In this document: one piece after another, positions 1 through 10,969 of the stretch
Layout of the letters: each line of letters begins with the position of its first letter
Numbering within the stretch: the stretch's first letter is position 1
Source: Diphasiastrum complanatum
Taxonomy: Eukaryota; Streptophyta; Lycopodiopsida; Lycopodiales; Lycopodiaceae
Length of the DNA stretch: 64,000 nt
Reading direction: 5' to 3'
Assembly: GCA_029204225.1 (NCBI GenBank)
Contig: CM055094.1
Coordinates: 31,855,841-31,919,840, forward strand
The notes under the pieces: model-generated
Databases searched by the model: none
Seen by the model: the letters and a program-made list of their open reading frames with translations, nothing else
Told to the model about the DNA's origin: nothing
Program-made: the position numbers and the translations under genes

Positions 1-1452
1 CAATGTGACATAGCTATTACAATAGGAGAATCAAAGGTTCATTGCTAGGGTCATATTTGCTAAGAACCAGATGCTGCTAACAAGCTGTTTTGGTGCCTAG
101 GAGGGCAATGATGTGGTAGATAACCAAATCTTGTGGAATTCTCATTGTCACAAGAGGCACATGGTCAATCTGATGAGGCACCTGCATGTCAGATGTGTTA
201 TATGCACAGGCTATTTAGATGATCTTGTTTTTGCCTACGGCTCATGTAGAGGCACATGTTCCTCTTGTGGTTATCATACATGGCATGTTCTAGCGGTACT
301 TATCAACGTTAGTCAGTGTGGCAATTCTTGTCAAAGTTTCTGGTTTACATATGAGCTGAAGGATTATGGATCCTTCTGCGGTCTTATTGGGAGTTTTTTG
401 TCAAGTTCTACATAGTTACATTGGGCTCATTTTCAACATGTGGAGCAGGTTGCAAGTTATAGCGGTTCCAAATCACAGGCTTAGCCTTTAGAGTTGGCTG
501 TGGCTCTACTGGTATATTTTGAGCGGCGAGCCACATATTGCTGGCATATATAGCATTTGTGTTTAGTACCTATAGCTTGGGATCCCTATTCACATCCAGA
601 TCCACATCTTCTCTAACATTTCTAGTTTATACGATCATGTTGGAGTACCTTTGTGAGTGTGGTTTCTACTACTACATTCAGGTGGCACTGATGGTTTTTC
701 AGTTGACAGTGGGATCTTATTTTATGCAGCAGAGTTCTTTTCAGATGCCTTAGTTATTTTGTCCTCATTGATGCCTTTCGGGGCATACTTGATCCATCAA
801 ACTAACCTTCTTGTTCATAAACATCAAATACTTGTTTATAATTTTAGTTGTCTGGCTACTGCAATGGATGCATTTTAGCTGCATCTCCCAGATTTTGGCT
901 GCTTGTTCGGCTTTTACATTTCTGCAGCATAGTAAAAGCATTTTCACGTCAGTTCCTATTTTTTGGCATCATCATTTTCAGTATACCAACATTAAGGAGA
1001 ATGCCTTTTAACGAGAAGTAAACTTATAGGCGAAATATGATGCACATGGACATGATATGGACCATGGGGCCACACTATTGTTGTTTGACATTTTGAGCCC
1101 CAAATTATTTTGAGCCAAATAATTTGGGGCCTTGGACCTGTTGTGTTTTATGAGCTATATGGTTATTCTGAGACTCTAGCATAATTGGCAGCTTCTTGCC
1201 ATCAATCGGGCTGTCATTATAAACAGGCTTGCAAGGCTCATAAATGATGGTTGTCTGATTAAAGAGTAGCTTGTTATCATTGATGGATGGGGCTGTTCAG
1301 TCTATGCTTTATCTTTCACTCTATTTTCCTGCTTTTGGTAACTCATATGCTAATCATGAATTGCATCCAATCAATTGGTCCTAGAAAGTGCTGATATCAA
1401 TAAGTAACAGAAGAATGTCCTTTCCCTTTGAGATGGAACAAATTATACAAGC

Positions 1453-1456
<4 letters not shown>
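1..1456. other. No gene recognised; AT-rich flank of the first host gene
   Basis: Several open frames of 60-100 codons occur here, but their composition looks random, none has a recognisable motif, and they overlap in different frames. Upstream exons of the gene ending at 2869 could lie here or beyond the left edge, but I could not place any with supported splice sites. Confidence 0.5.

Positions 1457-1517
<61 letters not shown>
1457..1517. repeat. (CT)n microsatellite
   Basis: About 30 uninterrupted CT units. It lies just upstream of the first recognisable exon. Any frame read through it becomes an artificial Ser-Leu repeat, so the tract should not be counted as coding. Similar CT tracts occur at 4139 and 33921. 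Confidence 0.97.
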
Positions 1518-1520
<3 letters not shown>

Positions 1521-1552
1521 GTGCCAGTCGAATCTTTACTTGTTTATTTCAC

Positions 1553-2869
1553 AGTCCATTATGACTCAGCACCTAGTTACAGTGAAACTTCATCTATCGG
1601 TGCAGCTCAATCTCAGGAGGATATATCATCTTTGAACATGACAGAGGAGAGAGTGACTGATCGTACTCTAAATTCTATTGCTGAGCAGACGGTAGGCCCA
1701 TGGGGAGTCAAGTCAGGGTCAGAAGACTCAACAGTGGCTAGTGATCAGGAGCAACCATCCAAGGAAACAGAGGCCACGTATATCATTCCAAATGTCATTG
1801 AAAATGCAGATGGAAGCAATAGACGAAGCTCCCAGCCAGGAATTTGGTCTCGTGTTCTTCGTGTGAAGATCACTGGCAGCGGTGGTTTAGTCAAACTTGA
1901 TGTTAGAATCCCAGTAAGTTTTCTGATAAGTTAGATGATTATGTAAGTGTTCTTTTAGCAAAAGCTCCTATGACTGTTACCAATGTGTTCTAAGAACTGT
2001 GATCCAAGCATGTTTTTCACGTGTCCTTGTATAAGAACAAGGCTAGACGAAGATTTATTTCCTTGAGACACAAGTGAAGTTCACTAGCTTTGAGTTACTA
2101 TAAATACTAAGCATCTTGGTTTTTAATGGTTTCCCTATGCACAAAAATACTTTCTCCTTCGTGCTTCTTGAGGTTGGATTAGCTATTCTGCATGGTTTGC
2201 TAGAAAAAAGCCTCTAATGATGTGCACGCTTATCACAGTGATTAAAAGGTAGATGCAGCTCTTAATATTGTGATCTGGTTGATGAAAATCAATGGACAAT
2301 CAACTGGTAGATTTTTACAGTATGTAGAACCGCATTATAGAAAACTTTACGTGTGCTAAATGATTGTTATTTAAAATTAAAAAATTGGCAATAATGCAGA
2401 CTTTCACCCTATGAATGCTTCATGCTTGACACTCAAAAGTAGTTATTTTTTGTCGTATTTTTTATTGATTCTACAATGATTACTTTATTTTTGCAATGAA
2501 TGTGTGCAGGCAGGCTTTCTTGATGGCCTGACAAGAACAGTCCCAGGTAAGCATTATACATCCAAGTCATGGTAGTACTCCATTAATCAATACTAATTGC
2601 AAGCTACTCTACAATACTTACGAGTAAAAAAGCTTTGGTGTAAGTTCAACTTGTATTGAACTTACTGAGATGAAGATCTTTATGGCTGTTCAATCGCAGT
2701 TGAAGTCCTTAAGCTTATTATGAGTGGTGCTGCAGGTATTGCAGGATTCAACATTGGGTCCTTGGTCAATGAAGCTGCATCTAATATGGATGGTAAGTTT
2801 AAAAGTGGGCAACAATTAGTGGACATTATGGATCGTGGAGGCGATAGATTTCAAGTATTCCTTGAATGA
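1553..2869 (+). CDS. 3' exons of a host gene with a SHOCT-like C-terminal domain (partial)
   Basis: Three exons fit together. Exon A is about 1553-1913 (acceptor TTCACAG, donor CCA/GTAAGT). Exon B is 2510-2546 (acceptor TGTGCAG, donor CAG/GTAAGC). Exon C is 2736-2869, ending in TGA. The joined frame has no stop before the terminal TGA. Exon A encodes an acidic, Ser/Thr/Gln-rich region and then a basic segment containing LRVKITGSGGLVKLDVRIP. Exons B and C give AGFLDGLTRTVP, GIAGFNIGSLV and a C-terminus with QQLVDIMD and GDRFQVFLE. The pattern (LRVKI...V.VRIP, helix, LVDI.D..GD.F.V.LE) resembles the small SHOCT-like domain of bacterial YvlB/LiaX-type proteins; that is my reading of the pattern, not a database hit. 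Function is unknown. The 5' end is missing or unrecognised. The last two exons and the 3' flank have a decayed copy near 34.85-36.1 kb. Confidence 0.7.
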
Positions 2870-3800
2870 GAAAGTTTGCCATTTCCTATGAACTTGCAGA
2901 GACAAGATAAAGTCCCTTACAGTGGCCACTATTGCTGACAAGCATTTTAGAAATCACATTGCATAGCTCTTGGGATTGCTTCTAAAGAAGACTATAAAAC
3001 ACCACATGGGGGTTCAATGTTACAGTAAATTGAGTCAAGGTTGGTAATGAAATAATATAGTTAAAAATGAGAATAAGAGAATAAGAATAAAATCCCAAAG
3101 ACAACTTGTCAATTCTTTATCCTCAAATAATTCTTGAAAGAGTTGTCAGGTTCAGTGCCATTTCTAGATTGTTAGGCGGAGACCCAAGATGATGGTTGTG
3201 TGGGTGACTGACAAACTGCGATTGTTCCAAACTTTCACAATACCTATTTTTTCTCTTGTCACATCTATATGCGAATGTACATTGAACATTCCCATAGCTA
3301 AGCTCAGCACTGAACTTTGGCAAATTTAAATCATATGTTTGTGAAGTTTAGTAGGTGAACAACGTTATGTAGCATATGCTGATTCATATGGTAGACTTGC
3401 ACAACATACTTTTGCTATGGACTGTTAGCTCTGAAGCTAAACACTATCTTGTGATTCCTTCATGCTCATTTGGTCGACCACCATTGAAGCACTTAAAATT
3501 ATTGCTGTCATTTCTTGTATGTATTTTCACCATAGACACTTCTATGTTTGTGTATTGAGAAAGTATGTCTTGAATGTCTGTATTTGATTTTCTTGTAGCT
3601 GATGGGTGAGGTAAGTAGATTGGGTAGATGAGAATTTTTGTTTATGAGCATTCTCTCAGCATTAAATACTCACCTGACCCAGACTTGGTTAGCATCGATT
3701 GAGTACAGTCTTCATGCTTTCCTTTCAAATACAGGATTTGAGACTAACTTTGGATAGACATGTACTCTAAGAATGCAAATCTCATCGAAATAAAATGTTA
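2410..3800 (+). repeat. Segmental duplication, copy 1 (3' end of the SHOCT-like gene plus downstream flank)
   Basis: From the late intron before 2510 to about 3800 this stretch matches 34703-36115 in the same orientation. Shared landmarks are the GCTTTCTTGATGGC exon, GACATTATGGATC near the stop codon, ACACTATCTTGTGATTCC near 3443 and ACAGGATTTGA near 3733. Divergence is clearly visible, with many substitutions and small indels, so the duplication is old. This copy keeps an open reading frame; the other does not. Beyond the stop codon at 2869 nothing else coding is recognised up to 4138. Confidence 0.85.
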
Positions 3801-4134
3801 CATAGTAATGAATTGTTCCTAGAAATAGCAAGACAACTGACTACTTGCCTGGCTATCAACTCTAACCTGGAAAGAAGTCTATGAATGTTGCTAGCTACTG
3901 TTCAATGACATGTCAACAAAAGAGAGGCATTGCTGTATTGTTCCAATGTTCAATCTTGTAGAGTATTTTTGGATGTCCAAATTATGATGAAAAATAAGAA
4001 TGAACAACATCTTTGAAGGTGCATAATTTCCAACAAGTAAATCTTCTATCCCAAAAGGTACATCTTAGATCTAGGTACTTCCATGAACAACAATGCTCAT
4101 CTAGATATATTTCTAGGCACCTCCTTGCCCAAAT

Positions 4135-4138
<4 letters not shown>

Positions 4139-4191
<53 letters not shown>
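4139..4191. repeat. (CT)n microsatellite
   Basis: About 26 uninterrupted CT units starting in AATCAATCT and ending at CATATGGG. It is not coding. Confidence 0.97.
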
Positions 4192-4195
<4 letters not shown>

Positions 4196-6181
4196 GGGTA
4201 GTATCTAATCTTATGGCACCCCCTCTTACTTTTTATTGTCTAAGTTAGTGGCATAGCCCCAAATGCTGTGAACTTTTTGGTGGGAGTTTTGTTTTTTCAA
4301 ATAGGAGGACGTTTTACTTTTGTTATAAATAGCAATATTTTGCCTTGAGGTTCTTTACCTCTTCTACATTTTCCCTTCTTCATTACTTCTCCTTCAAAGA
4401 CGTTTGGACACGCCCATCTACAATGTGCACTGGTGCTTCTACAAGAAGCAATTGCAGGTATGAGCATTACTCACTTTCTATGAGTTTTAGCACGAATTGT
4501 CAGCGCTCATGTTTCTATTACCATATTTGAAATGCGCTTCTTGTGGTCTATCTTTTGGAATGTAATGATTGATTTGGATATAATGTTGGTAGCCGCGATT
4601 GATCGTTGGTAACGGCTTATCATGTTGATGATTTTTTTAACAAATTTTGACCAGCGATGGTCACTAATAATGGCTCATTTGTTAGTAATCATTTCCACAA
4701 TTTTTGACCAGCGATGGTCGTTGAAAAGTAAAGGTTGTTTGGTATCAAACCACATACAATTTTGTATGATAGTAGTGCACTGACAGACAACGATGACAAC
4801 GCTGGTAATCCGCACCTGTTGCGCATTGATATGATGAATGTTTGTTGATTATCCTTGAGTATCTTCATCGTGGTTGAGCGCTGGAATAACAACGATCATC
4901 ATTAGTTATCAGTGAAGATGTTAGCATAACGATTGCTTCATAAATGATAGTTTGATAACTACAATAATGACATTATGTTGTCATACTTTCCATTCCTCTT
5001 TATGAAAGTTTTCTTGTATGAATTGGATACCTACGTAGGCTCACTCCTACTGTTTGCTCATACTTCTTAGTACCTCTGATAGAATAGTTTATGTAAAATC
5101 ATAGTATACCTACCCATTGTTTAATATCACAACAATTCGATTGCTGGTTTGCATTACACTTTTTTCAAGCAGTGGTTGTAACTTTGTTACGATAATCTTT
5201 GCAGTCTGCACTTCCAGTACTTTACTCTTGTCCTTCGATAAGATCAAAGCATATATCTATCACAGGTATGACACCTTCGTGCTCCTATTTAGCAAGTTAC
5301 GATAGCATTGTTTCTCACCATACTATGAGTAGGTATACTGGCTGTGATTAAAACCTCTTGGTGTATGAAAAGACTGTCACTACGATGATATTTGTTCATC
5401 AATTAGTATTGTTGTGGTAATGCATGAAGAAACGATAGTAGCAATAATATCATGGCATCTTCCCAGGATTACGCTTCCACGAATATCCAAGTATGAGCTA
5501 CGTCATAAGCATTCCAGCATCTACACTTAAGCGGAGATATAAGAACGTTTTTTTACTTATGACTGCTCTTTCGTAAAACGTAGTTATCTCTTGCTTACTG
5601 TGTTACATGATTATTGAACCGATCCAATACATAAAGTCGTACCCGTCTTTGGCTTACAATACTCTTGGATTGCATGGATTTGTGCAAGGGTTAGCATAGT
5701 TTCCAATTTTAGAATGGCATGGATTTTTTCTAACATATTCATTAAAACTATACAAGCCAAAGACTGTTTCTACCTGTTTCTCAAATATGGCAGCGTAAAT
5801 AAATTTGTAAATTTTGCATATGCCCTTTCATGTTTACACTAGTAATTAAACTAATAATCAAGCTTGAACACCCTTTGGAAAGCATGGATATGCTCAGGAG
5901 GTTTGACACCATTACACGACTCTTTTATGGATCCATGAGTTAGCATGGCATGGATTTGCCTTGATACCGTTGTACGTGTGTCCATGCTCAACCCATAAAT
6001 CTTCTCGTGAAAACATTTTGCACATGTTTAGCATGCGTTCTTTCATGTATTTTATTTTGAATGAAAAATAATCACTGATATGGTCTAACGCCTATTACAC
6101 TGGTCAGCATGGCTTTGGCCCTGATACGGTTATAGGATGGCTTAGCCTATCACTAAAATTCGTAAGCGAATGAGAAGATTG

Positions 6182-6183
<2 letters not shown>
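4192..6183. other. Intergenic stretch with small inverted motifs; no gene seen
   Basis: No supported gene. Two identical copies of GACCAGCGATGGTC, a 5-bp stem around a GCGA loop, lie about 50 bp apart near 4650 and 4700, each preceded by an AAATTTT- or AATTTTT-like tract. From about 5690 to 6130 related words such as GCATGGATTTG recur. This could be the subterminal region of a non-autonomous DNA transposon, but I cannot identify both ends. Confidence 0.4.

Positions 6184-6230
<47 letters not shown>
6184..6230. repeat. (TA)n microsatellite
   Basis: An uninterrupted alternating TA tract of about 47 bp. The 266 bp between it and the next reading frame at 6497 hold nothing recognisable. Confidence 0.97.
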
Positions 6231-6232
<2 letters not shown>

Positions 6233-6496
6233 CCAAGCTGTTAAGTAACAATGCTTATTTTGTACATGGATAACAACTGAAATTCGGTGTTGACACATGT
6301 CTTCCTCACATACTAGCTCACGTGGTTCTGTGTTGTGGGATGGTGGCAGATACCGACCTGGGGATGTCTTGAAATAAGTCTTGCTTTATGGTGCTTTTTA
6401 GTACTGTATTTGCTTTTCAGCTATACTTTACCTTGTTGGCTTATGAATAAAAGTTTCAAAGGGTTTGGTCTTGCTTAAGCAAGAGGAACTATGTGA

Positions 6497-8041
6497 ATGC
6501 TTTTACTCTCTCTCTCTACATCTTCGAGATGTAAATCCGACTATCCTTTGGTTGGGGTAGTATCAAATCTTTACCTTTTATTTACGAGTCATCGTCTAAC
6601 AAAGGTCTTTTTTTATGAACAGTCCTCAGGTTGGTTTCAAGATGCCGTCTCCTTAGGATATGGGGAGCCCCTTCCTCCTCCTGACCATTTTGTTCAGACT
6701 TTGATATGTTGCATGAGAAAGGCCGCTACTTTACATGATTTCATTAATGGAACTGATTGGGCTACTTGTCTTGTTGCTGGTTCTAAAGGTAGGGTCTTAT
6801 GTCTTGTTGACCTTCTTGGTACTCTGGATTGGGTTAAGATATATCTGGATTTTATTAAGAAAAAAAATCCTCTGTCTACTAAGGAAACCAATTTTGGTAA
6901 TATTGTTGCGATTGCAGAAAAATTTCAGGAAGAGGAAATTTTTTTTAACTCACACATCAAAAAAGTTTTTGAATGTCTTAAAAAAGAAAATGGTGTTGCT
7001 TTTACTGAGACTGCTACTCCTCCTATCCCTGATGCACCCTTATCCCCACACCCAATTGTCTTTGTCGATGATCTTGATGATGATAGCGCATCACAACTTG
7101 AGCAATTCTCCCAAAAAATATGTGACATTGGTGACCTTTCTGCTAATGAATTTTGCCAATCCAAAAGTTGCCAAATCTCTATGCGCCCCAGTCGTACGAT
7201 TGAATTCAAATCCGGTCTCACCTCCTTCAAACTCTGGAGCCTCCCCACTGTGAATTTCCTTGCTCATATTCCCATTGAACTCTGGACCTTGCTTACTCAC
7301 CTCATTGCGAATGAAGTACAAACCTGTAAGCTTGCCGATTTGCATAAAACCTCCGCTCTAGAAATGCCTATTGCTTTTGATACCATCATACGAATGAACA
7401 AGTTTGAGCCTTCACGCTGTTCTTTCGAGCAAACCTAGGCCAGAGTCAAAGGACACTTTGAAACTGGTTTCAACTGTATGCACCTCCATCAAGCCCGCAT
7501 ATGGAATTGGAAAAGACCCTTCTTCAAATGTCGTTGTGGAGAAAAATGCAAGAGTAACTCTTCTGTTATCTGGTTTGACCACGCAGTTTGGTTCATGATG
7601 AATAATTTCAATAAATTCTTTCTTGTCGCTTCCCTGCAAAATCAAGTCAATGCCTTTTTCCTTTGGCTACACAAGCCTGCTAGAGATGTGGTTAAGGCCC
7701 ACCTTACTTTTTTGTTCATCCGCCAACACATGCTTGATGCCTCTATTGACTTATACAAGGATCCTAATAGCAAGTTACTTGCCAACCTAGGTGATGCGGA
7801 AAATATTTGTGAAATTGAACGTCTCCTAAAAAGACCCAGCTTCTCCACTCTTCAAGACAAATATTTCCAAAACCCCAATAAAAGAAGTGGCTCTTTTAAA
7901 CTCAACAATCCTTCTTCGGTTATTTCTGGACAGGGCACGTATAAAAGAAAGAAGTTTACTATTGCTAAGGGAAATGATGAACAAGGTAACAACTCAAAAA
8001 GTGATCTACCAGTGAAAAAATTAAACTTCTTCAGAGATTGA
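6497..8041 (+). pseudogene. Unknown ORF upstream of a reverse transcriptase, one in-frame stop
   Basis: Two open stretches, 6497-7438 and 7478-8041, lie in the same frame and are interrupted by a single TAG at 7436-7438, giving about 514 codons in all. The first part reads like protein from about SSGWFQDAVSLGYGEP onward (from 6620), then a Lys-rich part, then an acidic stretch (FVDDLDDDSAS). The second part has a possible Cys pair (KCRCGEKC) and ends in a Lys/Asn-rich basic tail. I do not recognise the family. Another frame around 7404-7598 also looks protein-like, so small frameshifts are possible. The reverse transcriptase remnant that follows within a few hundred bases on the same strand suggests the first ORF, or the N-terminal half, of one retroelement. 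Confidence 0.45.
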
Positions 8042-8169
8042 CATGGATGCAGGATTTTGAAAAAAAGGAAAAGAGGAATATCATCACAAATCCAGTTGGC
8101 CGACTACAACTTAGTACTAGCAGCAACAAGGGGAAGCTATTTTTACACTTATGCTATCGTGATAGGATT

Positions 8170-9144
8170 TTTGAGACTATCCATGTGAAGCAGTTTTATG
8201 CTCACATTTTGCTATAGTTATTTGGCATTGTTCATGACTCTTTTCATGATATCACATTCGGCTAGTCTTATCTCCCTGATGTCAAGCATGATTGGTATTT
8301 TTCTTTTGATGTATTTTGTGACTTTGAGATTGAGAAAATGCAACAGTGCTTTTGTTCTATGTCTAAACGCTTTAATAAGTTCATGTCAAACAAATTTGGT
8401 CATGTTGTGTCTACATATAATGGAATTATTAGAAGTACTTTTCTTAGTAGTATTGCTTCTAAACTCTACCATGGCTGGTTTAAGCTCATGAAATTATTAC
8501 CTGAGTATAAAGGTTTAGAAAAGGATATTATTAATAAGCATGCTTCATTCTGTAAACAAGATGCTTTAAAATTCTTTAAGAATAGAAAATGGATTCACAT
8601 CAAGAAAACTTCTCTCATTAAAATGATTGAAGCCAACAACGAACGCCTTTATCTGGTGTAATTGGTATCTCTTTTCTTTTTTTTTTTTTTTTTTTTTTTC
8701 TGAAATACAATTCATTAAGAGACTTGCCAAACTTGGGCAAACTACTTATATGAATGCCTACAAGCATTCTTTTAGATATATTGATGATATATGCTTTCTA
8801 AACAATCCTGACATCAACCGCTTTGTGAACAAATCTCAAGAAGGAACAAGTGATAGGGCCGTTTTGGATTTACCCCTTGAACTTTCTTGAAATTGATTGT
8901 AACACAGAGAAGAAAAATATTATACATTTCTTGAATATTACTACTACTTTTGACCTTGACACTGGGACATATTAGCCTTACCAAATTTGACAAAAGGGAA
9001 AAACTGCATTTTCAATTTTTACAATACATACATCTCTCTTCCAACAGACCTATTCTTAATTCATACAATGTTATTATTTCACAACTTATTGTTGTCCTAT
9101 ATTGTTGTAATGAGTATGTGGTTGCAAGTAGCTTCTCTTCTTGA
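8170..9144 (+). pseudogene. Reverse transcriptase remnant with RYIDD motif, non-LTR type of uncertain clade
   Basis: A frameshifted but readable RT. From 8338 a frame gives FNKFMSNKFGHVV and WFKLMKLLPEYKGLEK. After a poly-T tract (about 8677-8699) comes MNAYKHSFRYIDDICFLN, where YIDD is the catalytic YxDD motif. Downstream, in shifting frames, are EIDCNTEKKNIIHFLNI, KFDKREKLHFQFLQYI and SNRPILNSYNVIISQ, which fit the palm/thumb of RTs with the layout 'RYIDD..N' then 'FDKR', then 'SNRP'. This is not the YVDD copia type nor the gypsy type seen elsewhere in the window; it is nearest in style to Penelope-like and related orphan eukaryotic RTs. Several stops and shifts make it dead. No endonuclease was recognised. 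Confidence 0.6.
8677..8699. repeat. Poly-T tract
   Basis: A run of more than 20 T inside the RT remnant. It separates the YIDD segment from the upstream frame, and is possibly the poly-A tail of an element inserted on the minus strand or an expanded tract. Confidence 0.9.
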
Positions 9145-9249
9145 ATAATGATACTTATTGCTAGTCATATTGGTGTTTTAATGAGTGGCATGATGTCTTT
9201 TAGATACTATGTTGTCGTCTACAAATTGACTATCTCATATGAGCCTCGA

Positions 9250-10814
9250 TTGAAATCATTGCCACAAAGTTTCAAATTGGCAATTTGTCATATGTCATGT
9301 AGCTCTTGTGTTGGACTTTCCATAGTGGACATACCTTCTATTGTGTATTTATGAGGTGGGTGTATTTGGCTTTCCAAAAAATTTGATAGTAGTTCGCATG
9401 ACCCATAAACACACAAACTCTCCGAATCGTTGTTGGCGGTGGCAATTCCACAAATGTTTAGACATTTGTTGTACAGGAGCATGATTCAAGTGACCAAGTC
9501 TATAATGCCAAAGTAAACTTTTATTTGCTTGAATAGAAGTACTGAGCGCCTGACTAGAGGCAAAAAAGCAATGACTTAATCTATACAAGTATCCATGCCT
9601 CTTTCTGAGTGCTAGGATATTGCCTGTCCTATCAACTACTTTGCACTGATCAAATTCAAATTCTACTTTATGTCCTAGATCTGTCATTCTGCTTACAGAG
9701 AACAGATTCCTAGATAAATTGGGTACATAGAGGACTTTAGAAAGTAGCTTAGATTGATCATTTGCAAAGCTCAATCTCACAGTACCTTCACCTTTAATAG
9801 ATTGTGTGCTATTATCGCCAAGGCGAACGTATTTGTTGGTACTGTAAGGTGTATAGGACTCGAAACAACCAATGAGACTGGTCATATGTTGAGTAGCACC
9901 AGAAACTAGAAACCAAGAACTGTCGCTGGATGGCTGGTCATGAAGGCATCATGATTCGTTTCTTGCATGGGCTGTGGAGCTTCTGTAGCTACATTAGCCA
10001 CTTGATTCGACTGTCCCCTGTTGTTGTTCTTTGCTTGTAGTATCTGGCAGTCTTGAATCTCGTTGTTGTTTCTCTTGCAGTATCTGTAGAACAATTTCTT
10101 CTTTGTCTGCAGATTCAACTGTTCTTTGTGTTGTGCTGGTTTCTGGTCTTGCTTTGATTTCTTTGGGCCTTTCTTCTTCTTCTGCTTAGTCATGCTCTTG
10201 TTGGTGTACAAAGTGTGTGAATCAGCTGAGGAACTAGAGGCTTCGTTCCTCCACGTGTCTTCTGACAACAACATTGTAATGACTTTTGAAAGAGTCATCT
10301 CTGGATGTGTCGTGATGATCATCACCCAGCTGTCGTATGAGCTTAGCAAGCTTGTAAGCAGTTGCATCACTGCGTCTTGATCGTCTATGATAGATCCGAC
10401 AGCGGCCATTTGCTTCAGCGGGTTCTTGAATTGGTTGACGTGATTCGGCAGGGAATCACCATTCGCCATCTTGAGGGAGTAAAAATTTTTCCTAAGATGT
10501 AGCTTGGAAGCTATATCTCGCACTTCGTATAATGTGCTCAAGATGTCCCAGACTTCTTTGGATGTCTGGGCTTCTGATACATGGCCAATCTAAGTATCCG
10601 AAATGTTGAGGATGATCAACGCAAATGCTTTGCCATCCTTCAACTTCCATCTGGAGGCTGTTGCGTGGTCATCTTCGGGTTTCCCTTCTGCACCTGTAAC
10701 AACGTCATACAACTCCTTAGCCATTAGCATTGTTCTCATTTTAAATTTCCACAGATGGTAATTGGCTCCATCAAGCTTATCCATGATAAGACTGGCTTTC
10801 CCTTGGGAATCCAT
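9250..10814 (-). pseudogene. Ty1/copia gag, protease and pre-integrase remnant
   Basis: Read from 10814 downward: a gag start with LDGANYHLWKFKM (the usual copia gag N-terminus, 10814-10590); the gag body with LPNHVNQFKNPLKQMAA and AVMQLLTSLLSSYDSW (10541-9906); a decayed zinc knuckle (FYRYCKRNNNEIQDC, with a Cys replaced by Tyr); then a protease remnant and the GAG-pre-integrase domain (LSRNLFSVSRMTDLG, LLWHYRLGHLNHAPVQQMS). The frame fades in the integrase zinc-binding part near 9250. Integrase core, RT and RNase H are missing. Its primer site and 5' LTR are adjacent at 10957-12087. Confidence 0.85.
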
Positions 10815-10956
10815 GTGGAAGATTGGTCTACGTGATAGGAATAACTATTAGTGACTTAAGTATGAAAATCTGGTGCTAAATTATAGAACAAGAAGACAAT
10901 CACTATATTAGCTAGCAGAGTCTTGTTACTATGGAAGCTTATCAGGCTACAGAAAT

Positions 10957-10969
10957 GGCTTTGATACCA
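10957..10969 (-). promoter_or_regulatory. Primer binding site of the copia element (initiator tRNA-Met type)
   Basis: The minus strand reads TGGTATCAAAGCC, one base from the plant initiator tRNA-Met site TGGTATCAGAGCC. It is directly adjacent to the LTR edge and 140 bp upstream of the gag start, as expected. Confidence 0.85.

Noticed and set aside
113-415. 100-codon ORF near the left edge
   Set aside because: Random-looking composition, several overlapping frames, no motif.
1428-1552. N-terminal Ser-Leu repeat protein start at 1428
   Set aside because: It is translation of the CT microsatellite. A splice acceptor (TTCACAG) lies after it, and the protein-like sequence starts only after that.
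6694-7345. Overlapping minus-strand and alternative plus-strand frames (for example 7091-7345, 6735-7253)
   Set aside because: They overlap the longer plus-strand frame at 6497-8041 and have no recognisable motif.
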